Of a stretch of DNA of 64,000 bases, positions 1-12,700 are shown piece after piece (positions within the stretch are counted from its first letter, which is position 1; the number at the start of each line of letters is the position of its first letter). This stretch comes from Penelope pileata (Eukaryota; Chordata; Aves; Galliformes; Cracidae). The position numbers and the translations under genes are program-made. The stretch covers positions 1,039,506 to 1,103,505 of the forward strand of contig WBMW01001305.1 of assembly GCA_013396635.1 (NCBI GenBank). The letters are read 5' to 3'. Under the pieces are notes generated by a model. That model was not told the DNA's origin. It saw only the letters and a program-made list of their open reading frames with translations, and did no database searches.

Positions 1-653
1 CATACAAACTTAATCATCTTTGTATGCAAAATTAGAGCATTTGAATTAGGGCAGTTGCATTTGAATCAAATTTGTTTCTATCCCTATGCTTCCTTCTTCT
101 GTGCTCAGAATGCCAGGATTTCTATCCCAAGTGTATAGGATACCCCAGTTTGAAACATTGCTTCTTGCAGTTATTTAGAAAGACGTTGGGAGTATGCATT
201 ATTTTGTTAAAGAATGAGTTAATTCAATATATGCTATTTGCTTATACGCTTGGTCCTGAAAGATACCTGAATTGATTAGTGACACCATGCACTTTCAAAA
301 ATAGTGTTTTACATCCAACTAGTTTTAGTAATATGTTGTTTTATTTGATCCTTGTAATTGCATTCTAATTTTTTGATAATGACAAAATGTTTATAATTGC
401 TTGTTCTCTAGATTGTAGCCACAATTCAACAACATAGTCATGTTAACTATGAAGATGGTGTAAATACGGATAGTTAAATTGTATTTGAAATGTAGACTAC
501 ATCTTAATTAGCTTTGTCTTGTGTTTTGCCTTTTGAATATGATTAAACAAGTGATGTGACATCATCAAAGGCTGGCCTTCTCAGACAAATAAATCACTGT
601 AATAATAGTGGAACATTTTGAATTATAGTTCTTTACTGATTTTCTTTCTAAAG
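1..653 (+). other. CWC22 intron (3' part, upstream of first exon in window)
   Basis: AT-rich, with no open frame that resembles protein. It ends in a pyrimidine-rich tract and AG at 652-653, followed directly by the first CWC22 exon. The donor of this intron lies outside the window. I see no RNA gene or repeat family in it. Confidence 0.85.
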
Positions 654-789
654 GCTCATGAGGTTTTATGTTTGGAAATGCTCACCTTGCTTCTTGAAAG
701 GCCTACTGATGACAGTATTGAAGTAGCCATTGGATTTCTTAAGGAGAGTGGGCTCAAATTAACAGAAGTTTCTCCTAGAGGTATTAATG
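654..789 (+). CDS. CWC22: CWC22 exon: MIF4G repeat helices
   Basis: The acceptor is ...CTAAAG at 648-653 and the donor is GTATGT at 790. The 136 bases encode residues 1-45 of the window product plus one base, beginning AHEVLCLEMLTLLLERPTDD. This is part of the HEAT-like helices of the MIF4G domain, which forms the eIF4A3-binding half of CWC22. The start is a splice junction; no methionine start is implied. Confidence 0.96.
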
Positions 790-3700
790 GTATGTATAAT
801 GAGCCAAAACATTAGTCTTTTCTTTTTGTGTGTTTATATGAAGTCCTTTTTCATATTAACATATCTCTCTTTTTCCAAAGCAATCTTTGACCGTCTTCGA
901 CACATTCTTCATGAGTCTAAAATAGACATGCGTGTTCAGTACATGATAGAAGTCATGTTTGCTGTACGGAAGGATGGCTTCAAGGATCATCCAATCATTC
1001 CCGAAGGATTAGACCTAGTGGAAGAGGAAGATCAGTTCACTCATATGTTGCCTTTAGAAGATGAATACAATCCAGAGGATATTCTTAGTAAGTTAGAAAT
1101 GGAAAATATTTCTGTGACTGTATTTCATACAAAAATTGAAGATCTGGTATGCAGTCATATCTTCACTTTGTGCTTTAAAGATTCTTTTTTTATTTTAAAG
1201 ATGTATTCAAGATGGATCCCAACTTTATGGAAAATGAAGAGAAATACAAAGCACTCAAGAAAGGTAGGTGTGCGTATACATGTTTTATATATAATGGATG
1301 TATTATATTTTATGTATATACAAATATCTATATTGATTGTATATATAATGTACATGTGCTTATGTACTTTGTATACATTTATATGGCATTTAATTACCCA
1401 ACTGTTATTACCAATTTTATTACGTAACTGCAGGTGGTATTTGTGTCACAGATAATTGCCTTTCAGTTCATCATACACCTTTCCAATATATTCCTGTGAC
1501 TTTCTTCAGTATTGTTTCTACAGCTGTGTTTTTATTCAGTTGTGATCTACATTCTCTACCTGTGACACCCCTTCCCTCTTAGGTATCAGATCAATAGGTT
1601 TTTTTGGTAATGAAGTTACTGCATCCTACACTGCTTTAATCTGGAATACTGCTCTTTCAGAAATTCTTGATGAAGGTGACAGTGAATCTGAAGGAGATCA
1701 AGAGGCTGGAAGCAGTGATGAAGATGAAGAGGAAGATGAAGAGGAGGATGAAGATGGTAAGTGTATGACTGGTAACTTACTGGTGATTGCTTTGATTTTT
1801 TTTGTTTGGATTCTTTTGTTTTTTTTGTGTTTTCTTTGTAGGTTTAAACAGAAGAGGAAAACTTAACTTATATTGCACATTTTACAAAACTAAGAACATT
1901 GTAATGTTAAGAGAGACTTTAATCTGAAATTATTCCCAGATCTGATTGTTTAATACTAAGAAGTATTTAAAAGGAAGCATTCTGTATCTCTACTGTATCT
2001 CTAAATATTTACCTGTTAGTCACAGATAAGACCAACACTTTGTTTAAATTTTTTTCTCCTTATATAAACACATGTACACACACAATACTGCTCAAATCTT
2101 AAATATTTGTATAAAAAGTGTTGCATAGTGTTACAGACCTAATAAAAATAGATATGTTCTAAGAGCTTATAGATATATGCCTTAATGTTTTGCTATTTCC
2201 ATACTGTTTTTCTTTCATAGGCCAGAAAGTTACTGTCCATGACAAAACAGAAATAAACCTGGTTTCCTTCCGTCGTACAATTTATCTTGCTATTCAGTCA
2301 AGGTAAATACGGTGTAATCTGTACATAATTGCATTTATTTTGGCATGACTGAACTTGAGTTCTCTTATTTTTTATATCCTATTTTAGCGTACAATTTTAA
2401 AAAAATGTTTAATATGGAGCCTGATGTAGCTGTATGAAGTGGACTATTGTTTTGACAAACAGATACCTAAGTTATCATTCCAAGGCAAATCTTATTGAAA
2501 ATATTTATCAAAGTAGTGCACAAGGACTTTTGTGTGAAGATTGCTGTAATCAAAATTTTTGAGTGATCAGAAGTCAGTTGTTTTCAGGTGTTTTAGCATT
2601 GTGTTTTAGCACATGTAAGGAGAAATGTTTTTTTATCTTATTGCAGCTTAGACTTTGAAGAATGTGCTCATAAATTGCTGAAGATGGATTTTCCTGAAAG
2701 TCAAACTGTAAGCTTTACTTATTTTTTGTTGTTGTTATTAACATGATTATGAATTAGTTCTGTGGTAGTTTATAGAATCCTTACTGGTTCTGGGAACTAG
2801 TTTGTATAGCAAGCAGATGAATGACACTGTCTCTTTACAGCTGTTGTTCTTCAAAATGTTTTTAAACCTTTAGAGCATGTAGGCTGACACGTATTTCTTA
2901 AGACGTTTGTCTTACGCAATTGCTCCTTGCTGTCTGCCAGTTTAAATGTTTGTTTAAAGCCTGTTTGAAAAGGTTTGTTGGTTGGACTGTTGGAATGGTT
3001 ATCCTATAACAAAAGTACAGTAACTTGGCAGATTTCTCAGAACCCTGACTCTGAAAGAGAATGGAATTGGAGATACTATTTTCAGGCAGCTGTGGACTTT
3101 GTCTGTGGGACTTGAAATATAGGCTAGTACTAAAAGAATGAATCATGTTGCTGCTTCCACAGTCTTTTTTGACTAATATTGTGTATTGATCTAAAACAAC
3201 TTGGGTATGGATGCTTTGTTGCAATCTTAGAGATCATCAGACAAAAATTGTCTGCAGATGATACAGACACCGCAGATCAGTTGGTGTGTTTTCAAGTAAA
3301 GAAAATTGTCCTTCAGCCAGTAAGCAATTCACATAGAGGTAAATTAAGAGTTCAAGTGACTTCTATATACTTTCTTATCTGATTCTTTATTTCTCTGCGT
3401 GAAATGATTCCACACAACCTAAATGCAATACTAAGTGTACATAGGATTATGGCTTCCAGCGATGCCATAACCTGAAGAATTCTAAGTAGAGGAAAAAAAT
3501 CTTGCAATCTAGAGCACGCAAGCTACATATTAAAATGCAAATAAAGCATGAGGAACTCTGCTTGTTAAGTAATTGCTCTGCTAATCACTTCTCAACTGGT
3601 GGTGTTTAATACCATTGCTGTCTCTCTCAGCTGCTATCTATTCTGTGGTCAAGATCTTCAAGGAAAAAGTATATTTAAAAGAAAAATATCTGCATTAGTC

Positions 3701-6700
3701 AGAATTGTAGATGCATAGAACAGTGGACTTTTTTACCGCTTTGTTTGGGAAAGCTTGGTATTTCTTGAGATTTGACTTAGTATTTGCTGTTCGGGTATTT
3801 TCTGTAACTTTCTGTGAATGCCTTACATGCAAATGAAAATAAGCAGAGATCCACAGATGAATTTAATGTGCTACTCTCCATATACTTTATAGGATGCTAT
3901 TTTACTGGATGTGAATCTTCTTGTATTACAAAATCCTGTGAAGTACTTTTTAGAAATAGAGAACACTGAGCTTTGAGAAATTTCATATTTACCCTATCAG
4001 TCAGAAATTAAAAATACAAGAATATCACTGTGGTTTTCTGCTGCATTGCAAAAACAAAAATTGTTATTCGTTCTTAATTTTGTAGGAAAGCTCTCAAAGC
4101 AACTTTCAGGCCTAGTTTTGAGACGTGTGGCAAGATGGATCAATCAATTTTTTCTAGCAGTTTTTAACTGTATACAGAACTGCTCAGAATCAATCAAAAT
4201 ACAATGTTGACTAGAGTGCAGTAGCTTTGTACCAGCAAGACTGTAATCTCTGAAATGTTTCTACTGGCTTTGATTTATTTTTAAAGAACGAACGATTGGG
4301 GGATAGAAAATATGATATCCTGCCAGCTGTCTGGTTAAGTCTCTGGACAATATTACTTTGTTTTCCTAACATCTCATTCCAATATATTTTTTTCCCTATC
4401 GTTTTTATGATTTTGTAAATGTTCAAAATTCACTAATCACCACAGATTGTAATATTAAAAAAACTGAAAAAACTACATGAATACAAATTTCTATATTTGA
4501 ACATGAAAATTTGTGGTATGTAGATGATTTGTTTTGGTTAGCGTACCGTCCTATTCAAAAAAAAGACTATTATGTGCTCCATAGAATTATGATTCTGCTG
4601 CAATTAGTATAAACTAGATGCTTTTAAATGCTGAAGAGTTGTTTTGGCATTTTGTGTGTATGCAAATTCACATCTATCTAAAAAGATAAAAAATCAACTG
4701 GTATCAACCTGTGCCTCATACTAGTTGCAGAAATCAGTACAATTCCAGGTTGAATACACCTGCTTTGAATCTGTGTCTTTTCATCAGATGAGGCATCCTC
4801 TTTGTGCTGTTTCTATTCCCTACTACTTCTCATCTTACCTTAATCAAAGATATGAGAGCTTTGACTAACTCTATAGACTTAGAGCTCCTAAGGAGTGTTT
4901 TATAGTGGAAAAAGAAAAATATGTGATTTCCTGATCGATGTGAGAGCAGAAAGGACAACCAGCTTTAGATACTACAATTATGAAAGGATTTATGTATGTC
5001 AGATCTGTCCACGTGGATGTAAAGCTAAATGCATGGCAAGACATTTCTATCTGGGTTGACTGTCAATTTCTAAACTACAAAAATCATCTTTTATTCTTTC
5101 TATATCTTCTTAAATGAAACCTTTATTGAAATGATTCTTACTGCTTTCATCTGCTTTCAGTATCAAAGCAAATCACTGGATTAATTTTTTATTCATAAGC
5201 CCCTACCCGCTTTTATTTGTCTGTTGAACAACGAGCTTCATGAACCCATTTTTCAGGAAGATGATGGGTTTTACCTACAATTTTTTCACACTTTATGCTT
5301 TTTCACACCTTAAGCTTTAACCACTCTTGAGAAATCCCTGAAATGTTTGCTAAGCTGTTTGTTCTTGTAAGAAAATTGCAGCTTAGTTTGCATATAGGAG
5401 AGGTGTTAATATCACGGTTTGTTGGGTCATTTTTCCATGAAACCTTTATACTGACCTCAGTTCTGCCTTCATTAAGACCCTGTAGGTAAGAGCTCATTCT
5501 CTATGCCAGTCTTCTATGAATGGCAGTTGTCGTGAGGCACAGGTAGTAGAGTTGACTCAAATGTAATTTAATGTGGTTTCTATTTTTAAAAAATGGAGAA
5601 ATTTAAAATTCTCATTGCCAGATTTATTTTCAAATTACATTAATTTTAGAGTAACTTCATTTCTTCCTTTCAGAAGGCTTTATCTAATGACAAAACAGCT
5701 TTCTTTAATTCTGTCAGTAAGACTGTATTCCACCAATTTGGGTAGTGAATTGTCAAATAGTACCTAAAAATTGCAAAGAGTCAGAACCTAAAGACAGATG
5801 CACATGACAGTTTTGAACTAATTCAGTCTTAATGACTTGCAGGCAGTTGTCTCAAATCTTTGCATACAGAGATCTTAGATGTGATGTAGTAGTGCTGACT
5901 CCAGAAGTACATTTAGTAGTTTTTGTCAGTGGTTGAAATGCAGGTTGTATCACGTTAATTGCTGTGCAGCAAAGACGCTGGTATGCTGAATACCAGGAAT
6001 GGGTCTGTCACACTGCTCTGACTTGCAGAAAGAGGTTTAAAGTTCAGATGGATCATCTGTGGAACAGAACAACCTAGTACTGCTTTTTGGCATTACAACG
6101 TGTGTACTACCCAGTGTTGACAGGAATGTCAGAAATCTTTATTAAGTTGTGCTCTGACTTGAAATTGAGACTTTTTTTTTTCATTTTATTATGAAACAAA
6201 ATGCTGCTTTTCAGAAGTAAATGATGTTATTAAACAGAAATACCCATCTTCCATTTCCCATCTGATTTTCATTCAGGTAATTTTTAGTCTCGAGCTATAT
6301 AGTCTCCTTTCTCAAAATACTCACCCACACCTCCTCCTTTTGTATTTTCATGTCTTTTTTTGGTTGAAAAGTTTCTCTGCCTCAGTGTTCTATTATTCTT
6401 TATCTAAAAATACCTTTTCTTTCTGCAATCTTCTCTTGCAAGCTTACAAACAGTTTTCTTCTCCAGCTTTCCATTTTTTTCTCTTGATCTTTAACAAAGG
6501 CTTTTGTTGGTTTTTTGTTGTTGTTATTGATTTGACTGATTTTGTTACGTTTGTTTTGTTCTTCAGCATTAGGCAGTAGTATTTAAGCATTCAGAGTTGA
6601 ATGCTCATTTGTTATTTTTCTGCCTTTTTAATGAAAAATTCAAATAATTGAAATCATTCTTTACAGCAAAGACTCTCGCTTTTCTTGGATTTATTTATTT

Positions 6701-9700
6701 ATTTGTTTATTGTTAGATGCAACCGAAGCCTGCAGATCAAAAGTTGAAGTGCTTTGTTGTAGTCTGTTCCATAGCTTGTGACAAGCTGTTCTAAACAAGC
6801 CTTTCAGTTTCTTCTTTGGGCATATGTTTGGTCTTGGCAGAGAGAGCTACTTCTGTTCTTAAAGTGCTGTTTTTATCTGTGCTAAAACTGCATGAATCCA
6901 ATGCGTTGCCAAAGAAGAACATTTAAATAAATTCAAATTGTAGTAGAGGAATGCGGTATTACCAGTTCTTCTGACTCCTGAACTATTACAAAAACAAAAC
7001 CTGTCTGACTAAAATGTCAGAAATAGGCTTTTCACTTTGCTTTCCCTTAAGAGACTTTTGTTACCTCTACTCTTGGAGGAATATGTTTCAGTTTCTGATG
7101 CTTTTAGTTGAAAGAAAAGGATTTGAGAATCTTCACAGTAGTTCAGGTCTAGACAGGAGTGGCAGGTACTTACCTAGAGAATTGATCGTTCTTTAGCAAA
7201 ACGTGTGTCAGGAATGCAGATTTTCTTTCTTACTTATTTCGAAAGGATTTAAGCATCCTTCAGACTGAGAGCATAAAGGGTTCTTACTTTGTTCCTCAGT
7301 CTATCTCCAAGGGGAAAAAAATGCATATATTGTTCTTGTTCTTTAAGAATTTGGGTAGAAGAGTTTGGCTTTTGTTTGTTCTTTCCATTGGTTGTGTTGT
7401 AAATTGAATTTGTATACAGCAATGCTTGGAACTTTGATAAATTTCTCTCTAAATTCTTCTCTAAAAAATATCTGACCTTCAATATGACTATATGAAACCA
7501 AAATAATGGGTCACAGGATTTTGTTTTTTACTTGAAAGGAGAAAATTTTTTCTAGGCACAGCCTTCTTGAAAGATTTATGCATGCATTTGACACGTTTTC
7601 AGTTTTACAGGATGGAGTCACACTTCCTTAAAACAGTCCTACTTTTGGGTGTGGGGGGGTTGACAATGTCTCTCTTGTGCTATTTCTGCATTTAGTTTCG
7701 AAGATAAGAGGAGTACTTATTTTGACTTACCATTTAATGAAAGCGGTCCAGGAAGCTCATATAGAGAGGGATGGTCTAAACCTGATAACTACGTTCAGAT
7801 CAAGTTGATGGTTTCATAGGTTCATGAGTTTCCTTTCTCAAACACGGGGCACCACAACACATAGGTTTAGCAACTGCACCACGATTAATGACTTGCTACT
7901 GTCTGCAAAGCGTGATCATCCTCCAGTCTTTCCATCCCCTGTCTTTTGTAGCAGAACTTCTTGTGTGCGTGTGGGCCTTTGATTTAGTTCAGGCTTCTCA
8001 TGAAAATTCACTGGACTTCTTTTTAAATACATTGCCTTAGATCTGCAAGTTTCTTCAAAAGCTTATTCTTGAACTGTTCATCTGGGTGTCAGCCCAGCTC
8101 AAGGCTTTAGGGGTTCTCTTCATTTGCAGATATTTTAGTAGCATGAAGAAGAGTAAAATTAAAAAAATGTTTTTATTTATGTATTTTAAAAAAATAAAAG
8201 TAACTTGTTTTGAAATCTGAAGGACAAGTCTTTAAAAACACCAGTAACTGAATGGTTATAATACAATGCAAAACTCCTGAAGGAACTTGTGACCCTCAGC
8301 CTTTTATCCTTTGTGTTGAAAAGGACTAGGCTTGCTTGCATCTTCTTCATCTGAGAGACAACAACTAACACCTAGGGCATAGGGGTTTTTTTTAACTGTT
8401 TGGTTGACTCTTTGGAATCTGTAGGATCCTAGGAATAATTCTAAAAGTCCATTGATGTACAGGATGTTTGTTTAGTACATAGGATACATAGGTTAGCTTG
8501 TATGCCTTGTGAATTATGTCTGGAACATTTGATGCCACAAGTGTGTAGATTGTAAGCTGAAAAGCAATCTGAGGTCTGTTTTTCTAGGAGACTTGAAAAG
8601 ATATTAAAGAGAGAAGGAGATCATCATTATTATCAGTAGTCTCGTGTTTGAGATAGGTTCACACTTCCGTTAGAAATTTTAGTTTGTGACATTTCTCAGG
8701 TGAAAGAGTTGACCTGCATGCTTGTTTATACTAGGTTACCATCTGGCCATTTTGCACTAGTGAAAGTTCTTATGAATTATATACTGGTTTTGATCCAGGT
8801 TTTACACATACAAGAGCCTTAGAAGACTGTAACAGCAATAAAAACTGTTTCTAAACACTGTATTGTAGTTAGAATATAAAATTTTAATAGATGAGGTCTT
8901 GTTCCAAGACATTGCTTTGTGCGCCACACGCTGCCATTGACATGAATATAATCCCAAAGATCCGTCAGAAATGCACAGATAGATGCAGAATATGGATCTT
9001 GAATTAAAATTTGGAAAAGCTCCTTAAGCGGAACCGGTTTCTCTTCTTTCTTTCCCTCCAGTTAGCTTGTAGATTACATATTTAGAAATGGAAAACAGTT
9101 TCTAAAACAGTTCAGCAGGAGTGAATGAACTAGTTGCTTTGTCTGACTTGAGGTTTCTTTAATGACCTGAATAGGGATTATTCTTTTAGGCTTCAGGATC
9201 ACCCAGGAACTGAACTTCTGCAGGAGAAATCAACTAAACATGTGGCTGGATTATCCCAAGTATCACTTGGGAATAATTAGTAACAGATTAAGAGAGAACA
9301 TTTAAGCCATGTGTACATAGGATGAAGTCCCAGGAACCTAACTTGGTTTTAAAATGTGCTTCTTAAAATACATTAAATCTATTGGAAGATGACATTATTT
9401 TTGGGTCAGTAACTCTCTCGATAAGTTGTTTCTGCTTTGATTTGTTTTTTTTCAGCTCTTGTTGATCTTTTCAATGAGAAAACAAGAAAAAAATGATTTT
9501 CAACTATCTTTAGTGCGTAGGCTTAATTTGATTTTTTTGGAAATAGGCTTCATGCACTTTATAAATGTGGTAGATTATATTTTTTGTAAAATGTTTCCAA
9601 TAAGCATGAAATAGTTTTTATTAATGTCAAAGACGTGCAGTTATAGAAAGTGCTAATGGTGTAAAAATAGCCAATCTCATTATGTAGCCAAGAAGCTCAT

Positions 9701-12700
9701 TGCACTTGCCGTGTTTAGTTTGGTATACATTGACATCTACAAAATGAAGGTACAGAAGACAAAAGGAATCGATATTTTTGTGTGTTACCAATGCTATGCA
9801 TTAGCTGGAATGCTGACTAGACTTCGATCTTACAAACATGTATGTATGCATTTAGCCTAAGAAGATGGAATTGCTTGGATTAGCTCAGTGGCATTGCTTA
9901 AAATTAGGTTTTCCATGTGTAGCCTCCAGGTTGAAAGAAAGCAGATGCTTTGTGGGTTCAATGTGTTATTTTACTAGAGTCTTTCATGTGTGCTGCAGGT
10001 TTGTAGCAGGAAACATATTTAGGGCGATACGGTTCAATGCGTACGTATCCTTACATCCAGGTTAGTGATTCCTGCCTAAAATCTTGTAGGCCTAATTGAC
10101 TTCTGGTAACCATATTTAGCTGTAATCATACAATGCTCTAAACATAAAACAACTGAGGTGGAAAAAAGTGGTAGATAAAGGGGCAGTAAAAGTTAAAGAA
10201 AGATTGTCAGCTGGCCTAATACAGGACAGACCTGGAGGCAGCGTGGTAGCTGCTACAAGCACTACGTGCAGCTTGCCAGGCCACCTGCTACCAAAGCACC
10301 TCCCATCGCTTGGCCAGCCTTGGCTCTGTGTGGTAATTCCGAGCACTGAGAGAAGGAAGAGAGAGATGCTGGAAAATAGACAAGTGTGAGTTACATACGC
10401 TAGAATGTGCAATGGTAGGGAAAGCTTGAAGATAGTAAGCAGAAGTAAAATAAACTTCAGCTGAAATAAAATAGGAAAGAATGAGGGACAGTACCTGTGA
10501 AAGCACTGCAAATATGCATAAAATACAAGGCACTGATTTCACGTAATCCTAGTTTCACAGTTATTTAAAATGTCACCTCTATCCTTTACTAGGTTTGTTT
10601 CTAGCAAATTGGTTCACTGCATGATCATAGAAACACATACACCGACATGGGTACGTTTATGTTTTAAGAAGCCCCAGCAGTCTGTGGGTTGGGGGTGTCT
10701 CATGGTTGCTTCAGGTTGTGTGTGACTTGTATATGCAATGGGGGAGCAGAACTGCGTGGCTGGCAAGGGAGAAATGGTGGAAGTGGCATTGCTTCCAGCT
10801 GGCAGGGACAGCAAGGCCTCCTCTTGGAGGAAGCTTGTGGCTCAGCTCTGAAATTGGGACTATCGGCTGAATACTAATCTTAAGGAAAGAAATAGCAAAA
10901 AGTGAGAGAGAATAAGTGGGAAAAAAAATGTAGTAAATGTAAGAAGAAATGCATGATCAGAAAGGAGCGAGAAAAGCAAGTTACTTGAACTTTTCTTTCT
11001 AAAGTTAATGTAGCCCTTACGTGTGAAGCTGGTTGAATGCAGAGTGGGTGAGGTATGCTTGTTCTGTAAAATAGTAGTGCTGGTTTAAAAAAAAAAAANN
11101 NNNNNNNNNNNNNNNNNNNNNNNAAAAAAAAAGATACTTTCCCTGCTAGAAAAGTTGCATCAAACTCCATCCAACCCATTATCCTGTTTGGATAGGAAAT
11201 GTTTATGGAGAACTTAGAGAAATGCAATGTGTTCAGAGGTGTCTTTCTCCTTATCTTCTGTCTCAGCAGTTTCGGGAAATGCCATTTTTCCATAATAGAG
11301 TATTGAGTTAAAGATCTTTACAAAAGGAGATTATTAACTTAATCTGTGTGGGACACCAGGTATTTTTGGAGTATTTATTTACTTTATGACAACATAGCTA
11401 TACTTACGTTTTGAGCTAAGCTGGATAGTTGCTTGTTGGGTGTTGCATGCAAGTCTTTGAACAGCACAGTATATAAATTGTCTTTAAAACTGGGAAGCAT
11501 TCATTGCATTCTTCAAAGCAAATGCTGGAGTAAAACCCACAGGCTCTCCTTGCCATAAACATCTTCAGAAGTGTTAGCATTGGAAGCAAAGAAATGAGTT
11601 AACTAACCTTTTAAAGCTATAATTGAAGCTAGAATTGCTATGTGAACTTATCACATCTCTCAAAATATAATTAAATCATTTCAAAGTTTGTTAATTTTTA
11701 ATCTGAAAGACAGTTACTGTAGACCTAACCTTGAGTTGTTTTGATAACACTAGCAAGAATGTTTGTGGGCAAATCTATTTTCATGCATGTGGTTATTCAA
11801 GATACCCTCCTAGAAATCATTGTAATATTTAATTAAAACGTTAAAATATTTAATTACTGTAAACCACAGGGGATACCAATATTGTAATTGCATTTAAGAT
11901 GAGGAGAAGAAGTAATTTGTTTTTCAAGTCTTGCTGACTTTATTAGCAATGGCATCAGCACCTTACGCCTTTTTATTGTTTAAAAACTGATTAACTGCAG
12001 CGTTACTGTAAAACAGGATACTATGAAAAGTTAATGTGCATTTTAATATATCAAGCTAACACCATGTGACGGTGTTGAAAGGAATGCCTTGAAACGCGAA
12101 TGTAAGTTTCTGTTTGATACATTACTGCCTCAGTGTTTGGAAGGGATTGTTCCTTCTCGTTAAGCGTTGTTGGCTTTCTGTTTGTTCTGAGCACAGTGTG
12201 TGTGATGGGCAAAGTGTTTCTTTTCACGATGTGTGCTTGGAAGAATGTACACGTGGGAGAAAATTATTAAGTCTGGTAGATGTTACACTAAACTGATCAG
12301 AGATATAAAGAGTAAGATGTTTGAAATTCTGACAGCTCGGATAAAAGTTCATTTTATTTTTTCCTTGATTATCCAATTTTTTTATGCAAGTGTTAGTTTA
12401 AAGAACTTTATTTTACATAATCATGTAAGATGTGTGACTGATACCCTAAAACCTATTTGGGAATGTCATAAATTGATTTACGGTATGAAGTAGGTCACAT
12501 GAAAAAGTATAAAATAAGATTAATGGGGGAAAACTGTGGTCCTGTTTGTGCTATGTATTTTGTGGCTCCTAATTTATATAAAAATATTTGCTTCAGTTGT
12601 CCTAATTGCTGTGCCCTAAAACAGCACAAAGTTGTATCACAATCTGCTCAGTTTACATGGTTTTATAAGGCTTATATATATATGGGTGTAGCTTCCAGAG

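Noticed and set aside
787..1455. A 222-codon frame covering two CWC22 exons
   Set aside because: It runs through introns with canonical GT-AG borders. Only the exon parts match CWC22.
10116..11293. Frames of 73-137 codons in the large CWC22 intron
   Set aside because: They overlap one another on opposite strands, one crosses the N gap, and none shows a domain or splice-phase link to CWC22.
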